Assembly (NCBI GenBank): GCA_949879795.1
Contig: CATLBR010000003.1
Span: 89,475 to 153,474, forward strand
Source: an uncultured Hungatella sp.
Lineage (GTDB): Bacteria; Bacillota; Clostridia; Lachnospirales; Lachnospiraceae
Direction of reading: 5' to 3'
Length of the DNA: 64,000 nucleotides
Numbering within the stretch: the first letter of the stretch is position 1; each line of letters starts with the position of its first letter. A program made the translations under genes and the position numbers. Below are positions 43,818 to 51,897 of the stretch, one piece after another. A model generated the notes under the pieces. The model was given only the letters and a program-made list of their open reading frames with translations, was not told where the DNA came from and did not search any database.

Positions 43818-45059
43818 ATGAAAAGAGAACTGATTCTTGGCGTATTTTTGAGTGCCTCCATATGTCTATGTCTCAACATGCCTGCGGCGGCAGATACCTT
43901 TGTCCGCTCGTCTGACAAGCTGAACGAAACTACAGCTTTGCAACCGACGGACACCTGGGATCCCTTGGCTGTCTACACTGGAGGCAGCTTTGCTGACTAT
44001 CAAGGGCGCCGATATCGGGCTAAGTGGTGGACTCTGGGAGAACGGCCCGATATCAGCGATGTGTGGGAAGATTTGGGTATCTGTGACGGCGCAAATGTAT
44101 ATCCAAAAGATGTTAACGGTGTTCCGATTAATGTCACGTCTCCTCAGGACGCCCAACTGGCCGGTTTTAAAGTGGTAGGCTACTATCCCAGTTGGAAACC
44201 AGACAGGCTTCAATCAATTGATTTTGACGTGGTGACCCATATCTGCTACGCCTTTGCTATTCCCACATCTGACAGCGGACTTCTCGATCTGGAAAATCCG
44301 GATACCGCCAGAGCGCTGCTCATCTCCGCCCATGCCAACGGCGCCAAAGTGCTGCTTTCCATAGGGGGCTGGAGCTACCATGATATGCCTCTGGAACATG
44401 TATTTATGGAAGCCACCGCCACTGACGAGAAGGTAAAACTGCTGGCTGAAAACATCTTGGATATGTGTGAAGAGTACGGCTTTGACGGGGTTGATATGGA
44501 TTGGGAGCACCCCCGTGCAGATGGATCCAGTGCCAAACAGTACGAGGCCCTTATGCTTGAATTGTCTCGCGGCCTCCACTCCAAAGGCAAACTTTTAACT
44601 GCCGCGGTGATGAGCGGCGTCACTGCTGACGGCAATATTTATTATGATGCGGCTGCCCACACCAATGCTGTCCTGAATGCTGTGGATTTTATCAATATCA
44701 TGGCCTACGACGGCGGCGACGGAGAGCGCCATTCTTCATATCAATTTGCGGTAAACTGTGGTATATATTGGAAAGAGACCCGTGGTCTTCCAGCCCACAA
44801 GGTGGTGTTGGGGGTTCCCTTTTACTCCCGGCCCGGATGGGCAGATTATGGGACGATTTTAGAAAGCATACCTGATGCTTTCGGCGGAGACCACACGATT
44901 TACAACGGCATGGATGTATACTATAATGGTGTGGAAACTATTGGGAAAAAGACCCGGTATGCCAGAGAGAATCTGGGAGGAATCATGATCTGGGAACTGA
45001 CTCAGGACACTGATGACAAACGTAAAAGCCTTTTGCAGACTATAGGAAAAAACCGATGA
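43818..45059 (+). CDS. Secreted GH18 chitinase-like protein with CBM5/12 module
   Basis: A 413-residue exported enzyme. Signal peptide ends near PAAA; a CBM5/12-like chitin-binding motif (WDPLAVYTGGSFADYQGRRYRAKWW, about 47-90) precedes the GH18 barrel with VVGYYPSW, the SIGGWS strand and the catalytic FDGVDMDWE (Glu230), and a final MIWELTQD. It is expected to cleave chitin-type beta-1,4-GlcNAc or peptidoglycan-like substrates. It directly follows the hybrid kinase, so its product or its target may be the sensed signal. Confidence 0.92.
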   Translation: MKRELILGVFLSASICLCLNMPAAADTFVRSSDKLNETTALQPTDTWDPLAVYTGGSFADYQGRRYRAKWWTLGERPDISDVWEDLGICDGANVYPKDVNGVPINVTSPQDAQLAGFKVVGYYPSWKPDRLQSIDFDVVTHICYAFAIPTSDSGLLDLENPDTARALLISAHANGAKVLLSIGGWSYHDMPLEHVFMEATATDEKVKLLAENILDMCEEYGFDGVDMDWEHPRADGSSAKQYEALMLELSRGLHSKGKLLTAAVMSGVTADGNIYYDAAAHTNAVLNAVDFINIMAYDGGDGERHSSYQFAVNCGIYWKETRGLPAHKVVLGVPFYSRPGWADYGTILESIPDAFGGDHTIYNGMDVYYNGVETIGKKTRYARENLGGIMIWELTQDTDDKRKSLLQTIGKNR

Positions 45060-45062
45060 TAA

Positions 45063-45117
45063 AAAAGAATCCTACCGGAAGTCCGACATTATTTGTCACA
45101 CCTCCAATAGGATTCTT
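45063..45117 (+). terminator. Terminator after the GH18 gene
   Basis: AAAGAATCCT (45063-45072) and AGGATTCTTT (45108-45117) pair across a 35-base loop, followed by CTTCTTT. Confidence 0.6.
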
Positions 45118-45138
45118 TCTTCTTTGCATCAAATGCAG

Positions 45139-45345
45139 TTAAGACTCAGAGCGCCTTCTCACATTTGCGTAAAAGGTCAACAGGTACAATCCGCATAATC
45201 CTACCAGGGCATAAACAATTCTTGACAGCCAGCTGTCTCCAAAGGCAAAACCGACCAGATTAAAATTAAAAAAGCCAATAAGCCCCCAATTTATGGCGCC
45301 GATTATACTGATTGTCAGCGCTGTGATATCCAATGCTTTGTCCAT
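45139..45345 (-). CDS. DUF378 small membrane protein
   Basis: A 68-residue protein with two hydrophobic helices, INWGLIGFFNFNLV typical of DUF378 and a charged C-terminus. Start at MDKAL after AAGGAGGCCGTC; an upstream in-frame ATG lacks a ribosome site. Function unknown. Confidence 0.85.
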   Translation of the reverse strand: MDKALDITALTISIIGAINWGLIGFFNFNLVGFAFGDSWLSRIVYALVGLCGLYLLTFYANVRRRSES

Positions 45346-45531
45346 AAGACGGCCTCCTTTTTTTAATATCAAATTATAGTTTCTCCAAAAAATATTATAT
45401 TATTCTTTGATTTTTTCATCATGATAAATTCCGGCGCATTGTACCACTCTTTTAAAAAGGCTGGAAATATTCTCTTTTTAATGGTAAAATTTTCACTATA
45501 CATCTACATCACATTCAGGAGGAGATTTCCC

Positions 45532-46191
45532 ATGATTAAAGCGGTTATTTTCGATATGGACGGGCTGATGATCGACAGTGAGAGGGTCACTTATGAAGGA
45601 TATGTGATTGAGTGCGGCAAATTGGGGCTGACCATGGAAAAAGAATTCTACATTTCCCTGCTGGGATGCCCGATCCCGTCCATCTTCGAACGTTTTTACC
45701 AGCATTACAGCCCTGACTTCCCCATGGAAATGGTTCTGAAAAATGTACACCAGTATATGAATGATTTATTTGAAAACCAGGGAGTTCCCGTAAAAGACGG
45801 CCTGCGCCCTCTGCTGGCCTATCTGAAAGACCATGGCTACAAGACCATCGTAGCCACATCCAGCGCCCGAAACCGGGTGGACAGGATTCTGGAACAGACG
45901 GGTCTTGCCTCCTTCTTTGACGACTCCATCTGCGGCGACGAGGTAGAGCACGGCAAGCCGAACCCGGATATCTTCCTGAAAGCCTGCCAAAAGATTCAGG
46001 TTTCTCCCTCCCAGGCCCTGGTGTTGGAGGATTCGGAGATGGGCATACAGGCGGCGGCGTCAGCCAAAATCCCGGTAATCTGTGTTCCCGATATGAAATA
46101 TCCCGCCCCGCCATACGCGGCTCTCACAGCCAGAATCGACAATTCTCTCAACGATGTTCTGGAATATTTTGTTAACCTGTCGGGCTCATGA
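45532..46191 (+). CDS. HAD-family hydrolase (beta-phosphoglucomutase/phosphatase type)
   Basis: A 219-residue HAD subfamily IA enzyme with motif I FDMDGLMID, motif II ATSSA, motif III lysine in HGKPNPD and motif IV LEDSEMG. The nucleophile is Asp8 with the acid Asp10. The frame extends upstream, but AGGAGGAGATTTCCC sets the start at MIKAV. The substrate is unknown; sugar phosphates are usual. Confidence 0.9.
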   Translation: MIKAVIFDMDGLMIDSERVTYEGYVIECGKLGLTMEKEFYISLLGCPIPSIFERFYQHYSPDFPMEMVLKNVHQYMNDLFENQGVPVKDGLRPLLAYLKDHGYKTIVATSSARNRVDRILEQTGLASFFDDSICGDEVEHGKPNPDIFLKACQKIQVSPSQALVLEDSEMGIQAAASAKIPVICVPDMKYPAPPYAALTARIDNSLNDVLEYFVNLSGS

Positions 46192-46347
46192 GAAAATATT
46201 TTCCCGCGTTCAGGAAATATTAACCACTATCTGCCCATCACATTTTTAGGCCTTCCCGCCTACGGGGCAGCGGGCAACAAATCAAATGAGCATACGCGTG
46301 CGTTTGACGGCCGCGGATCACAGCCTGCTGCTCCCGCACCGCGAGTT

Positions 46348-46461
46348 TCACGCCCCGCCGATATCCATATGCAGATACTGATTCAGAATCTTCGCGACAA
46401 TATCCAAGCCTCCCGAAAACGCGTTCATATTAAACAGGAAGTTTGCTTTAACAGCGAAGCT
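46348..46461 (-). pseudogene. Short membrane-protein-like remnant
   Basis: A 38-codon open stretch ends with a stop at 46348 and reads FAVKANFLFNMNAFSGG then LDIVAKILNQYLHMDIGGA, which looks like a helix and loop of an integral membrane protein but has no start or neighbours in frame. I cannot name the family. It lies in the 276-base gap after the HAD gene, otherwise empty of genes. Confidence 0.35.
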
Positions 46462-46467
46462 CCCCTC

Positions 46468-47265
46468 TCACGACCCACATGACTTATAATTCCTCACCCC
46501 CAGACGCCACACCCCGTAGCAGATTATCAGGAATACCCCCGCGCCCAGAGGACAGAGAGACAGACTCCACTGATCGCTCTTCCCCAGCAGATACTGGAGG
46601 GGATAGTACTGAATCAGCGTATACGGGATGACATAAGTGCAGAAACTTAAGATCCCCTTTCCGTAAATATCAACGGGATATTTCCCATGGGTCTTGGCCC
46701 CATAGGTGAGAACATTGATGAGGGACGTATCCTGGATTGAGAAGAAACAAAAGCTGGCCCCAAGGATAAACAGGCTTATAAACAGCACCGTGCCACCTGA
46801 GATCATAAGGGCTATGGTGACACAGGCCCACGGATTCCGCAAAACATGGCTTTCTTGGATGCCCAGCCACAATGTGATCACAGCCGTGATCATGGGACCC
46901 ACCCGCCCGATCTCAAATCTGGTTCCCATGATCTGGAGGATTGGGCTGACGGGCCTTAGGAGAATCCGGTCAAATTCCCCCCTCTTTACCATGCCGGAAA
47001 AGGCCTTGAAGCCATTTCCGAAAAGCTCCGCGAAGGTGAAGGACATCTGTATGATGGAAAAGCAAAGCAGCACGTCTCCGTAGGAATACCCTTTGATCTC
47101 CCGCAAACCGGAAAAAAGAAACCGGATAGCGATAAACTCTGTAAAGGTCAGCAGAAATCTGCCCGTGATCATCAGCAGAAAGGACATTTTATACTCCATG
47201 GCGCTCTTTACACAGACAGAGGCGTATTTACAGTATAAAGTCAAGGTTTTTCTCACATTTTTCAT
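46468..47265 (-). CDS. ABC-2 type exporter permease (second)
   Basis: A 265-residue membrane protein of the six-helix ABC-2 group (MSFLLMITGRFLLTF, then FSGMVKRGEFDRILLRPVSP with the characteristic RGE/LLRPVSP segment). GGGAGGCTGAGAAAC precedes the ATG. It forms, with the adjacent permease and ATPase genes, an exporter of unknown substrate. Confidence 0.88.
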   Translation of the reverse strand: MKNVRKTLTLYCKYASVCVKSAMEYKMSFLLMITGRFLLTFTEFIAIRFLFSGLREIKGYSYGDVLLCFSIIQMSFTFAELFGNGFKAFSGMVKRGEFDRILLRPVSPILQIMGTRFEIGRVGPMITAVITLWLGIQESHVLRNPWACVTIALMISGGTVLFISLFILGASFCFFSIQDTSLINVLTYGAKTHGKYPVDIYGKGILSFCTYVIPYTLIQYYPLQYLLGKSDQWSLSLCPLGAGVFLIICYGVWRLGVRNYKSCGS

Positions 47266-47270
47266 GTTTC

Positions 47271-48074
47271 TCAGCCTCCCTGTATGACGATCTTTTTTTC
47301 AGCCAGCTTCCACACCAGCAATCCGGCAAAAATCAGCGCCAGGAGCCAGAACACCTGTCCCAAAACAGCAGGTAGAATCTCTTTTCCCGCCAGGTCTCCG
47401 CTGTAGATTCGAAAAGGAACATTGTGCATATAGGCAAAGGGAAGATTTTGAGCTACCCGAAGATATTTCGCTGGAAAAAACGGCAGGGGAATCAGATGGC
47501 CTGACAGAAAATCAACGCCGCCTGTAAACACCATGCGCCATCCCTGAGGAGAAATGGTAAAAAAACAAAGCATGTATACCAACATGCAGAAAGCCACCGT
47601 CACCCCCAGTCCCAGAACCACAGTGAGAAGAAACAGGCCAAAGACCTCCGCGCTCACCGGCGGCCCCAGCCTGTAAGGCCCGGGCATGACAATGGCGCAC
47701 AGCAAAACCGGCACACAGCGGAGCAAAGCCTCCGAGACTCTGCCTCCCACGTTTCTTGAAAACCACATGGCGTAGACGGACAGAGGACGGCACAGCTCAT
47801 AGGAGATATCTCCGCTCTTGATCATCTCAAAAAGGTCATTGTCCGCGGCCCATGTGTTGAAGAGGGCCAGAAAAGCCTCCTTAAGCCAGATGTAGGAGAC
47901 AATGGCGGAATAGTCCATGGGCATGCCGCCGCAGGAAGCCTTGTCCACTGCCTTGTAGGCCAGGCATTCCATGATCCCCCACACAAGCTGAGTGGTCAGG
48001 GCCGTCACAGCCGCCATGCGGTACTGGATTCCAGCGGCAAAACGAAGTCGGAAGAACAGATAGTATTTTTTCAT
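47271..48074 (-). CDS. ABC-2 type exporter permease (first)
   Basis: A 267-residue six-helix permease, homologous in layout to the next gene (FEMIKSGDISYELCRPLSVY parallels RGEFDRILLRPVSP). GGAGGAAGCC precedes the ATG. It lies nine bases after the ATPase gene. Confidence 0.88.
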   Translation of the reverse strand: MKKYYLFFRLRFAAGIQYRMAAVTALTTQLVWGIMECLAYKAVDKASCGGMPMDYSAIVSYIWLKEAFLALFNTWAADNDLFEMIKSGDISYELCRPLSVYAMWFSRNVGGRVSEALLRCVPVLLCAIVMPGPYRLGPPVSAEVFGLFLLTVVLGLGVTVAFCMLVYMLCFFTISPQGWRMVFTGGVDFLSGHLIPLPFFPAKYLRVAQNLPFAYMHNVPFRIYSGDLAGKEILPAVLGQVFWLLALIFAGLLVWKLAEKKIVIQGG

Positions 48075-48083
48075 GGCTTCCTC

Positions 48084-48905
48084 CTACATGATATTCAGTT
48101 TTTGGTACAGAGCCGCCATAATCTGATCCAGATTTACAGAGTCCTCCTGAAGTTCCCCGTCCACACAGGCCGCCTGGCGCAGATCACCCAAGGTACCGTC
48201 CAGAAGAATCTGTCCTCTGCCGATGAGAATCACCCTCTCCGCGATGGCCTCCATGTCCTGCATATCATGGGTGGTCAAAATTACCGTAGTCTTGTGGTCT
48301 TTGTTGGTTTTCTTGATAAAATCTCGGACAGCCAGCTTTGACACCGCGTCCAGCCCGATGGTAGGCTCATCTAAAAACAGCAGCTTAGGCTCGTGGAGAA
48401 GAGAGGCCGCCAGCTCGCAGCGCATCCGCTGCCCTAAGGACAGCTGTCTTGTGGGAGTTTTTAAAATCTCCTCCAGGTTGAGAAGCCGGGTCAGCTCCTC
48501 CAGTTTATTTTTGTATTGTGGTGTGGAAATGGAATAGATTTCTTTCAAAAGCTCAAAGGAATCCATGACTGGAATATCCCACCAGAGCTGAGAGCGCTGT
48601 CCGAAGACAACCCCGATGTGTCGGACATGTTCTGTCCTGTCTCTCCATGGAATCCTGCCGTCTATGACGCAGGTTCCGCTGTCTGGTGTCAATATTCCGC
48701 TGAGAATTTTGATGGTGGAACTTTTTCCCGCTCCGTTGGGACCTATGTAGCCCACCATCTCCCCGTCCCCGATGTGAAAGCTCACCTGGTTCAGCGCCTG
48801 AACCTCTTCATACTCACGGTGGAACAGAGATCGAAAAGCCTGGCCAAAACCGGAATCCCGTCTGGCCACTTTGTAAGATTTGCAAACATTTTCCATTGTA
48901 ATCAT
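48084..48905 (-). CDS. ABC exporter ATPase (NodI/daunorubicin-resistance type)
   Basis: A 273-residue ATPase. Walker A GPNGAGKSS, Q-loop in VVFGQRSQLWWDIP (typical of this exporter subgroup), signature LSLGQRMRCELAASLL and Walker B LLFLDEPTIGLD. AGGAGGAAGTAATC precedes the start. First gene of the three-gene exporter. Confidence 0.92.
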   Translation of the reverse strand: MITMENVCKSYKVARRDSGFGQAFRSLFHREYEEVQALNQVSFHIGDGEMVGYIGPNGAGKSSTIKILSGILTPDSGTCVIDGRIPWRDRTEHVRHIGVVFGQRSQLWWDIPVMDSFELLKEIYSISTPQYKNKLEELTRLLNLEEILKTPTRQLSLGQRMRCELAASLLHEPKLLFLDEPTIGLDAVSKLAVRDFIKKTNKDHKTTVILTTHDMQDMEAIAERVILIGRGQILLDGTLGDLRQAACVDGELQEDSVNLDQIMAALYQKLNIM

Positions 48906-49069
48906 GATTACTTCCTCCTGGTAGTTATACTGCGCGGTACACCGCGAAACACATATCTTGCCAAGTCGGACTGATTTGACAGCAGGAACAGTTTATCATG
49001 TATATGGAAATTTGGCAATACGGTTGATAGTAAAAGAAACAATCTGGGGGTTTTGATATTGAAATAAAT

Positions 49070-49537
49070 CTAATAGCCTTTACAGACATCCACCCAGTCT
49101 GTATAACCAGAATATTTCTCCAGTTCGACAATGGTAAGTTCTATGGCGCTGTTGGAACTTCCGCAGGCAGGAAACACAGTCTCAAAGCGTTTCAGGGACA
49201 CATCAAGATACACCTTCACACCTTCATTTACCGCGAAGGGACATACACCGCCTACGGCGTGGCCCACCAGGGTATCGACTTCTTCCGGTGTGAGCATCTT
49301 CGCCTTGGTTCCAAACTGTGCCTTATATTTGGGATTGTCAATCTTCGCGTCTCCGGCAGCTACCACCAATATCCCATGGCCGTCTACCATAAAAGAAAGA
49401 GTCTTCGCGATCCTCCAAGGCTCACAGTTCAGGGCCGCGGCGGCAAGTTCCACTGTCGCGCTGGAGACATCAAATTCCTGAATTCTTCCTTCCATCTCAT
49501 AGTTTCTGAAATATGCTTTTACCTTTTCTATTGCCAT
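49070..49537 (-). CDS. YbaK/EbsC-family aminoacyl-tRNA deacylase
   Basis: A 155-residue trans-editing domain. The lysine in EPWRIAKTLSF and the GGVCPFAV loop match the YbaK/ProX group that hydrolyses mischarged Cys- or Ala-tRNAPro. GGAGAGAAGAAA precedes the ATG. Single gene. Confidence 0.88.
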   Translation of the reverse strand: MAIEKVKAYFRNYEMEGRIQEFDVSSATVELAAAALNCEPWRIAKTLSFMVDGHGILVVAAGDAKIDNPKYKAQFGTKAKMLTPEEVDTLVGHAVGGVCPFAVNEGVKVYLDVSLKRFETVFPACGSSNSAIELTIVELEKYSGYTDWVDVCKGY

Positions 49538-49631
49538 TTTCTTCTCTCCTTCACCTTTTTTCCGCCAATTAGTATAACAGAAAAAGGATGATTTCTCAAT
49601 CAGAATATCAGAACTTGGACATCACTAATTG

Positions 49632-50498
49632 CTAAAGCATCTTTAAAATCTCCTCAATATCTCCGTCTATGCATATAGACCGTTCCTCAATCTCCCGCGG
49701 ACATACTGCTTCCCCATAGTTGATGCAGGCATATACTGCCTTTGGATTCTCCGCCGTCATCTGCCAGAACGGATACTTGATAATCCCCGGGGTGTTATAT
49801 CCAACCCCCAGCTCCAGATATAGGATTCTTCCGTTCTTCCTCCCAGACAAAAAATTTTTATACCGTCCCGCCGCCTCATGCCACCCCTCATCCTCCACAA
49901 AGCGCCCGTCAGAACGAAGGTTCATAGTCAGCGGTTTTCCACAGTGTGGGCATACCGGAAGCAGTTCCCGGGGGATCCTCATATCTTTCTGCCTTTCCAT
50001 CATTTCATAGACAATATCCTCATTTTCAAAAGTCTCCTGACAACACGGCTCACTGCACTGGAACAGGCCATAATCTCCCTGAGTATAAAACAGCCTTTTC
50101 TTATCAAATCCCGCTTTCTGAAAACAGTGATCCACATTCGTTGTAATAACAAAATAGTCCTTATTTTTTACCAGGCCCAAAAGTCCTTGATATACCGGTT
50201 TCGGCGCGTCTATATAACGGTTGACATATATATACCTGCTCCAATAAGCCCAGTATTCTTCCAATGTCCGGTACGGATAAAATCCTCCTGTATACATATC
50301 ATGAAAGCCATATATTCTTTCAAAATCTGAAAAATACTGACAGAAGCGCTCTCCGGTATACACAAATCCCGCCGATGTGGAGAGCCCTGCACCTGCACCT
50401 ATTATCACTGTGTCAGCAGCCGCTAATTCATTTTTCAGCCTTTCAATTTCGGCTGAGCAGCTTTTTGTAGATTTCATAATCGACATCTTTGAAAACAT
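49632..50498 (-). CDS. M-class sirtuin (SirTM), NAD-dependent protein ADP-ribosyltransferase type
   Basis: A 288-residue Sir2-fold protein. NAD site GAGAGLSTSAGF, then TTNVDHCF. The catalytic His-Gly of deacetylating sirtuins is replaced by TQGDYG, a His-to-Gln change known from the SirTM group, which ADP-ribosylates instead of deacylating. Zinc cysteines are in CSEPCC and CPHC. AATGGAGGTGATATTTA precedes the ATG, which lies inside the macrodomain gene (56-base overlap), so the genes are coupled. Known SirTM operons also encode a GcvH-like carrier and LplA2; neither is seen here. Confidence 0.9.
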   Translation of the reverse strand: MFSKMSIMKSTKSCSAEIERLKNELAAADTVIIGAGAGLSTSAGFVYTGERFCQYFSDFERIYGFHDMYTGGFYPYRTLEEYWAYWSRYIYVNRYIDAPKPVYQGLLGLVKNKDYFVITTNVDHCFQKAGFDKKRLFYTQGDYGLFQCSEPCCQETFENEDIVYEMMERQKDMRIPRELLPVCPHCGKPLTMNLRSDGRFVEDEGWHEAAGRYKNFLSGRKNGRILYLELGVGYNTPGIIKYPFWQMTAENPKAVYACINYGEAVCPREIEERSICIDGDIEEILKML

Positions 50499-51222
50499 TA
50501 AATATCACCTCCATTCTGCTCTGGGTCCTTTCTTTGTACTTCGTCACAGTCTTTATGGCAATCTCCGCCGCATGAATATTTGGAAAATGGAACTCACCGG
50601 TAGAAATACAGCAGAACGCGATGGTTTTCAGACCGTTTTTTTCTGCCAGTTCCAGACAGGAATGATAACAGGATGCCAGCAGCTCTCGATCTTCCTCTGT
50701 CAGCCTGCCGGAAATAATCGGCCCCACCGTATGGATAACATACCTGCAGGGCAGGTTGAAAGCCGGTGTGATCTTCGCCCTTCCTGCCTCTTCTTCATGC
50801 CCCTGCCTCTCCATCATCTCCGCGCAGGCAAGCCGTAGCTGGATGCCGGAAAAGGTATGGATGCAGTTATCAATACATCCATGGCATGGGACATAGCACC
50901 CGGTCATCCTGCTGTTGGCTGCATTGACAACAGCGTCACACCTCAGCGTGGTAATATCCCCCTGCCACAGATAAATACTATCTGCCACCGGTTCCAGACT
51001 GTTCACGTCAACGATCCCTTTTTGAACAGTTTCCTCCTGCAGATAAGCATCCTGTACCTCCAAAAATTTCTGCCCGGCCGGTTTTGGCATCCGAACATTC
51101 ATCAGAGCACGCAAAAACCGTTTCTGCTCCATGTCGTCCTCCGGTATCTCCATCTTTCTGTACCTGGACTCCTCCTCCAATAATTTTTTTATAAGGAAAT
51201 AACGCCGCTCTTTCTGATTCAT
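50443..51222 (-). CDS. Zinc-type macrodomain, protein ADP-ribose hydrolase
   Basis: A 259-residue protein with an N-terminal helical extension and a macrodomain (IYLWQGDITTLRCDAVVNAANSRMTG, then PCHGCIDNCIH and GISTGEF-like CCISTGEFHFP). The Cys-His-x-Cys cluster before the catalytic loop is the signature of the zinc-dependent macrodomains linked to SirTM, which remove mono-ADP-ribose. The start MNQKERR is set by GGAGAGAAGGAG and overlaps the upstream gene's stop by four bases (ATGA). Confidence 0.92.
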   Translation of the reverse strand: MNQKERRYFLIKKLLEEESRYRKMEIPEDDMEQKRFLRALMNVRMPKPAGQKFLEVQDAYLQEETVQKGIVDVNSLEPVADSIYLWQGDITTLRCDAVVNAANSRMTGCYVPCHGCIDNCIHTFSGIQLRLACAEMMERQGHEEEAGRAKITPAFNLPCRYVIHTVGPIISGRLTEEDRELLASCYHSCLELAEKNGLKTIAFCCISTGEFHFPNIHAAEIAIKTVTKYKERTQSRMEVIFNVFKDVDYEIYKKLLSRN

Positions 51223-51839
51223 ATGCCGCTCCTTCTCTCCACCGCTCTGACAGGACACAGTTCATAGCAGTTTCCGCAATGCAGACAATGTTCCTGTATA
51301 ATCCTATATGGAGTCCCCTCTTCGATACACCTCTGAGGACAATTCTTCTTACATTTGCCGCAGCCGACGCAGGCATCCGTGATCTCATATCCTTTTACTT
51401 CCCCAATCCCCTCCCCGATCACATAAGTCTCCCGGAAAATAGGGTTCACACCCAGATGAAAATATTCCATCCACCCATCCTTGATCTGAAATATGATGCC
51501 AATATTTCTTGTATCTCCTGGATACACATTGGAAAGATAAGGCTGCTCTTCAAAGATCAGGTCCATCCATTTTTTCTGTTCATGTTCCGCCACCGGCTCC
51601 GCTTTCGCCGATAATCGGATCATTTCTTTATATCTTGTATACCCAAGTACCTGAACCCGCCCGTCGTCAAGGAGCTCCCTACAAAAGTCTTTCCCCCTTG
51701 CCGTAAAAAAATAGAGGGCATTCTCTTCATAATGAATCGCGCTGATATCGCGGACCTGGGGATTTCCCTCCCTGTCCACCGTGGCAAACGCCAGGACACC
51801 TACATACTGTAATTTCCGTAAACAAGTCTTCGCATCCAT
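51219..51839 (-). CDS. Pyridoxamine-oxidase-fold flavoprotein fused to a 2[4Fe-4S] ferredoxin domain
   Basis: A 206-residue fusion. The split-barrel flavin domain (VLAFATVDREGNPQVRDISAI, residues 15-35, to about 130) is followed by two ferredoxin clusters, CVGCGKCKKNCP and CLHCGNCYELCP. It could pass electrons between ferredoxin and flavin. First gene of the macrodomain-sirtuin operon and translationally coupled to it, suggesting a redox link to the ADP-ribosylation cycle; its exact role is unknown to me. Confidence 0.88.
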   Translation of the reverse strand: MDAKTCLRKLQYVGVLAFATVDREGNPQVRDISAIHYEENALYFFTARGKDFCRELLDDGRVQVLGYTRYKEMIRLSAKAEPVAEHEQKKWMDLIFEEQPYLSNVYPGDTRNIGIIFQIKDGWMEYFHLGVNPIFRETYVIGEGIGEVKGYEITDACVGCGKCKKNCPQRCIEEGTPYRIIQEHCLHCGNCYELCPVRAVERRSGI

Positions 51840-51897
51840 CTTTTTCCTCCCATATAACGTTGTATCTTTCTGCCTTCTGTCTTTCTATCCGCCCCTT

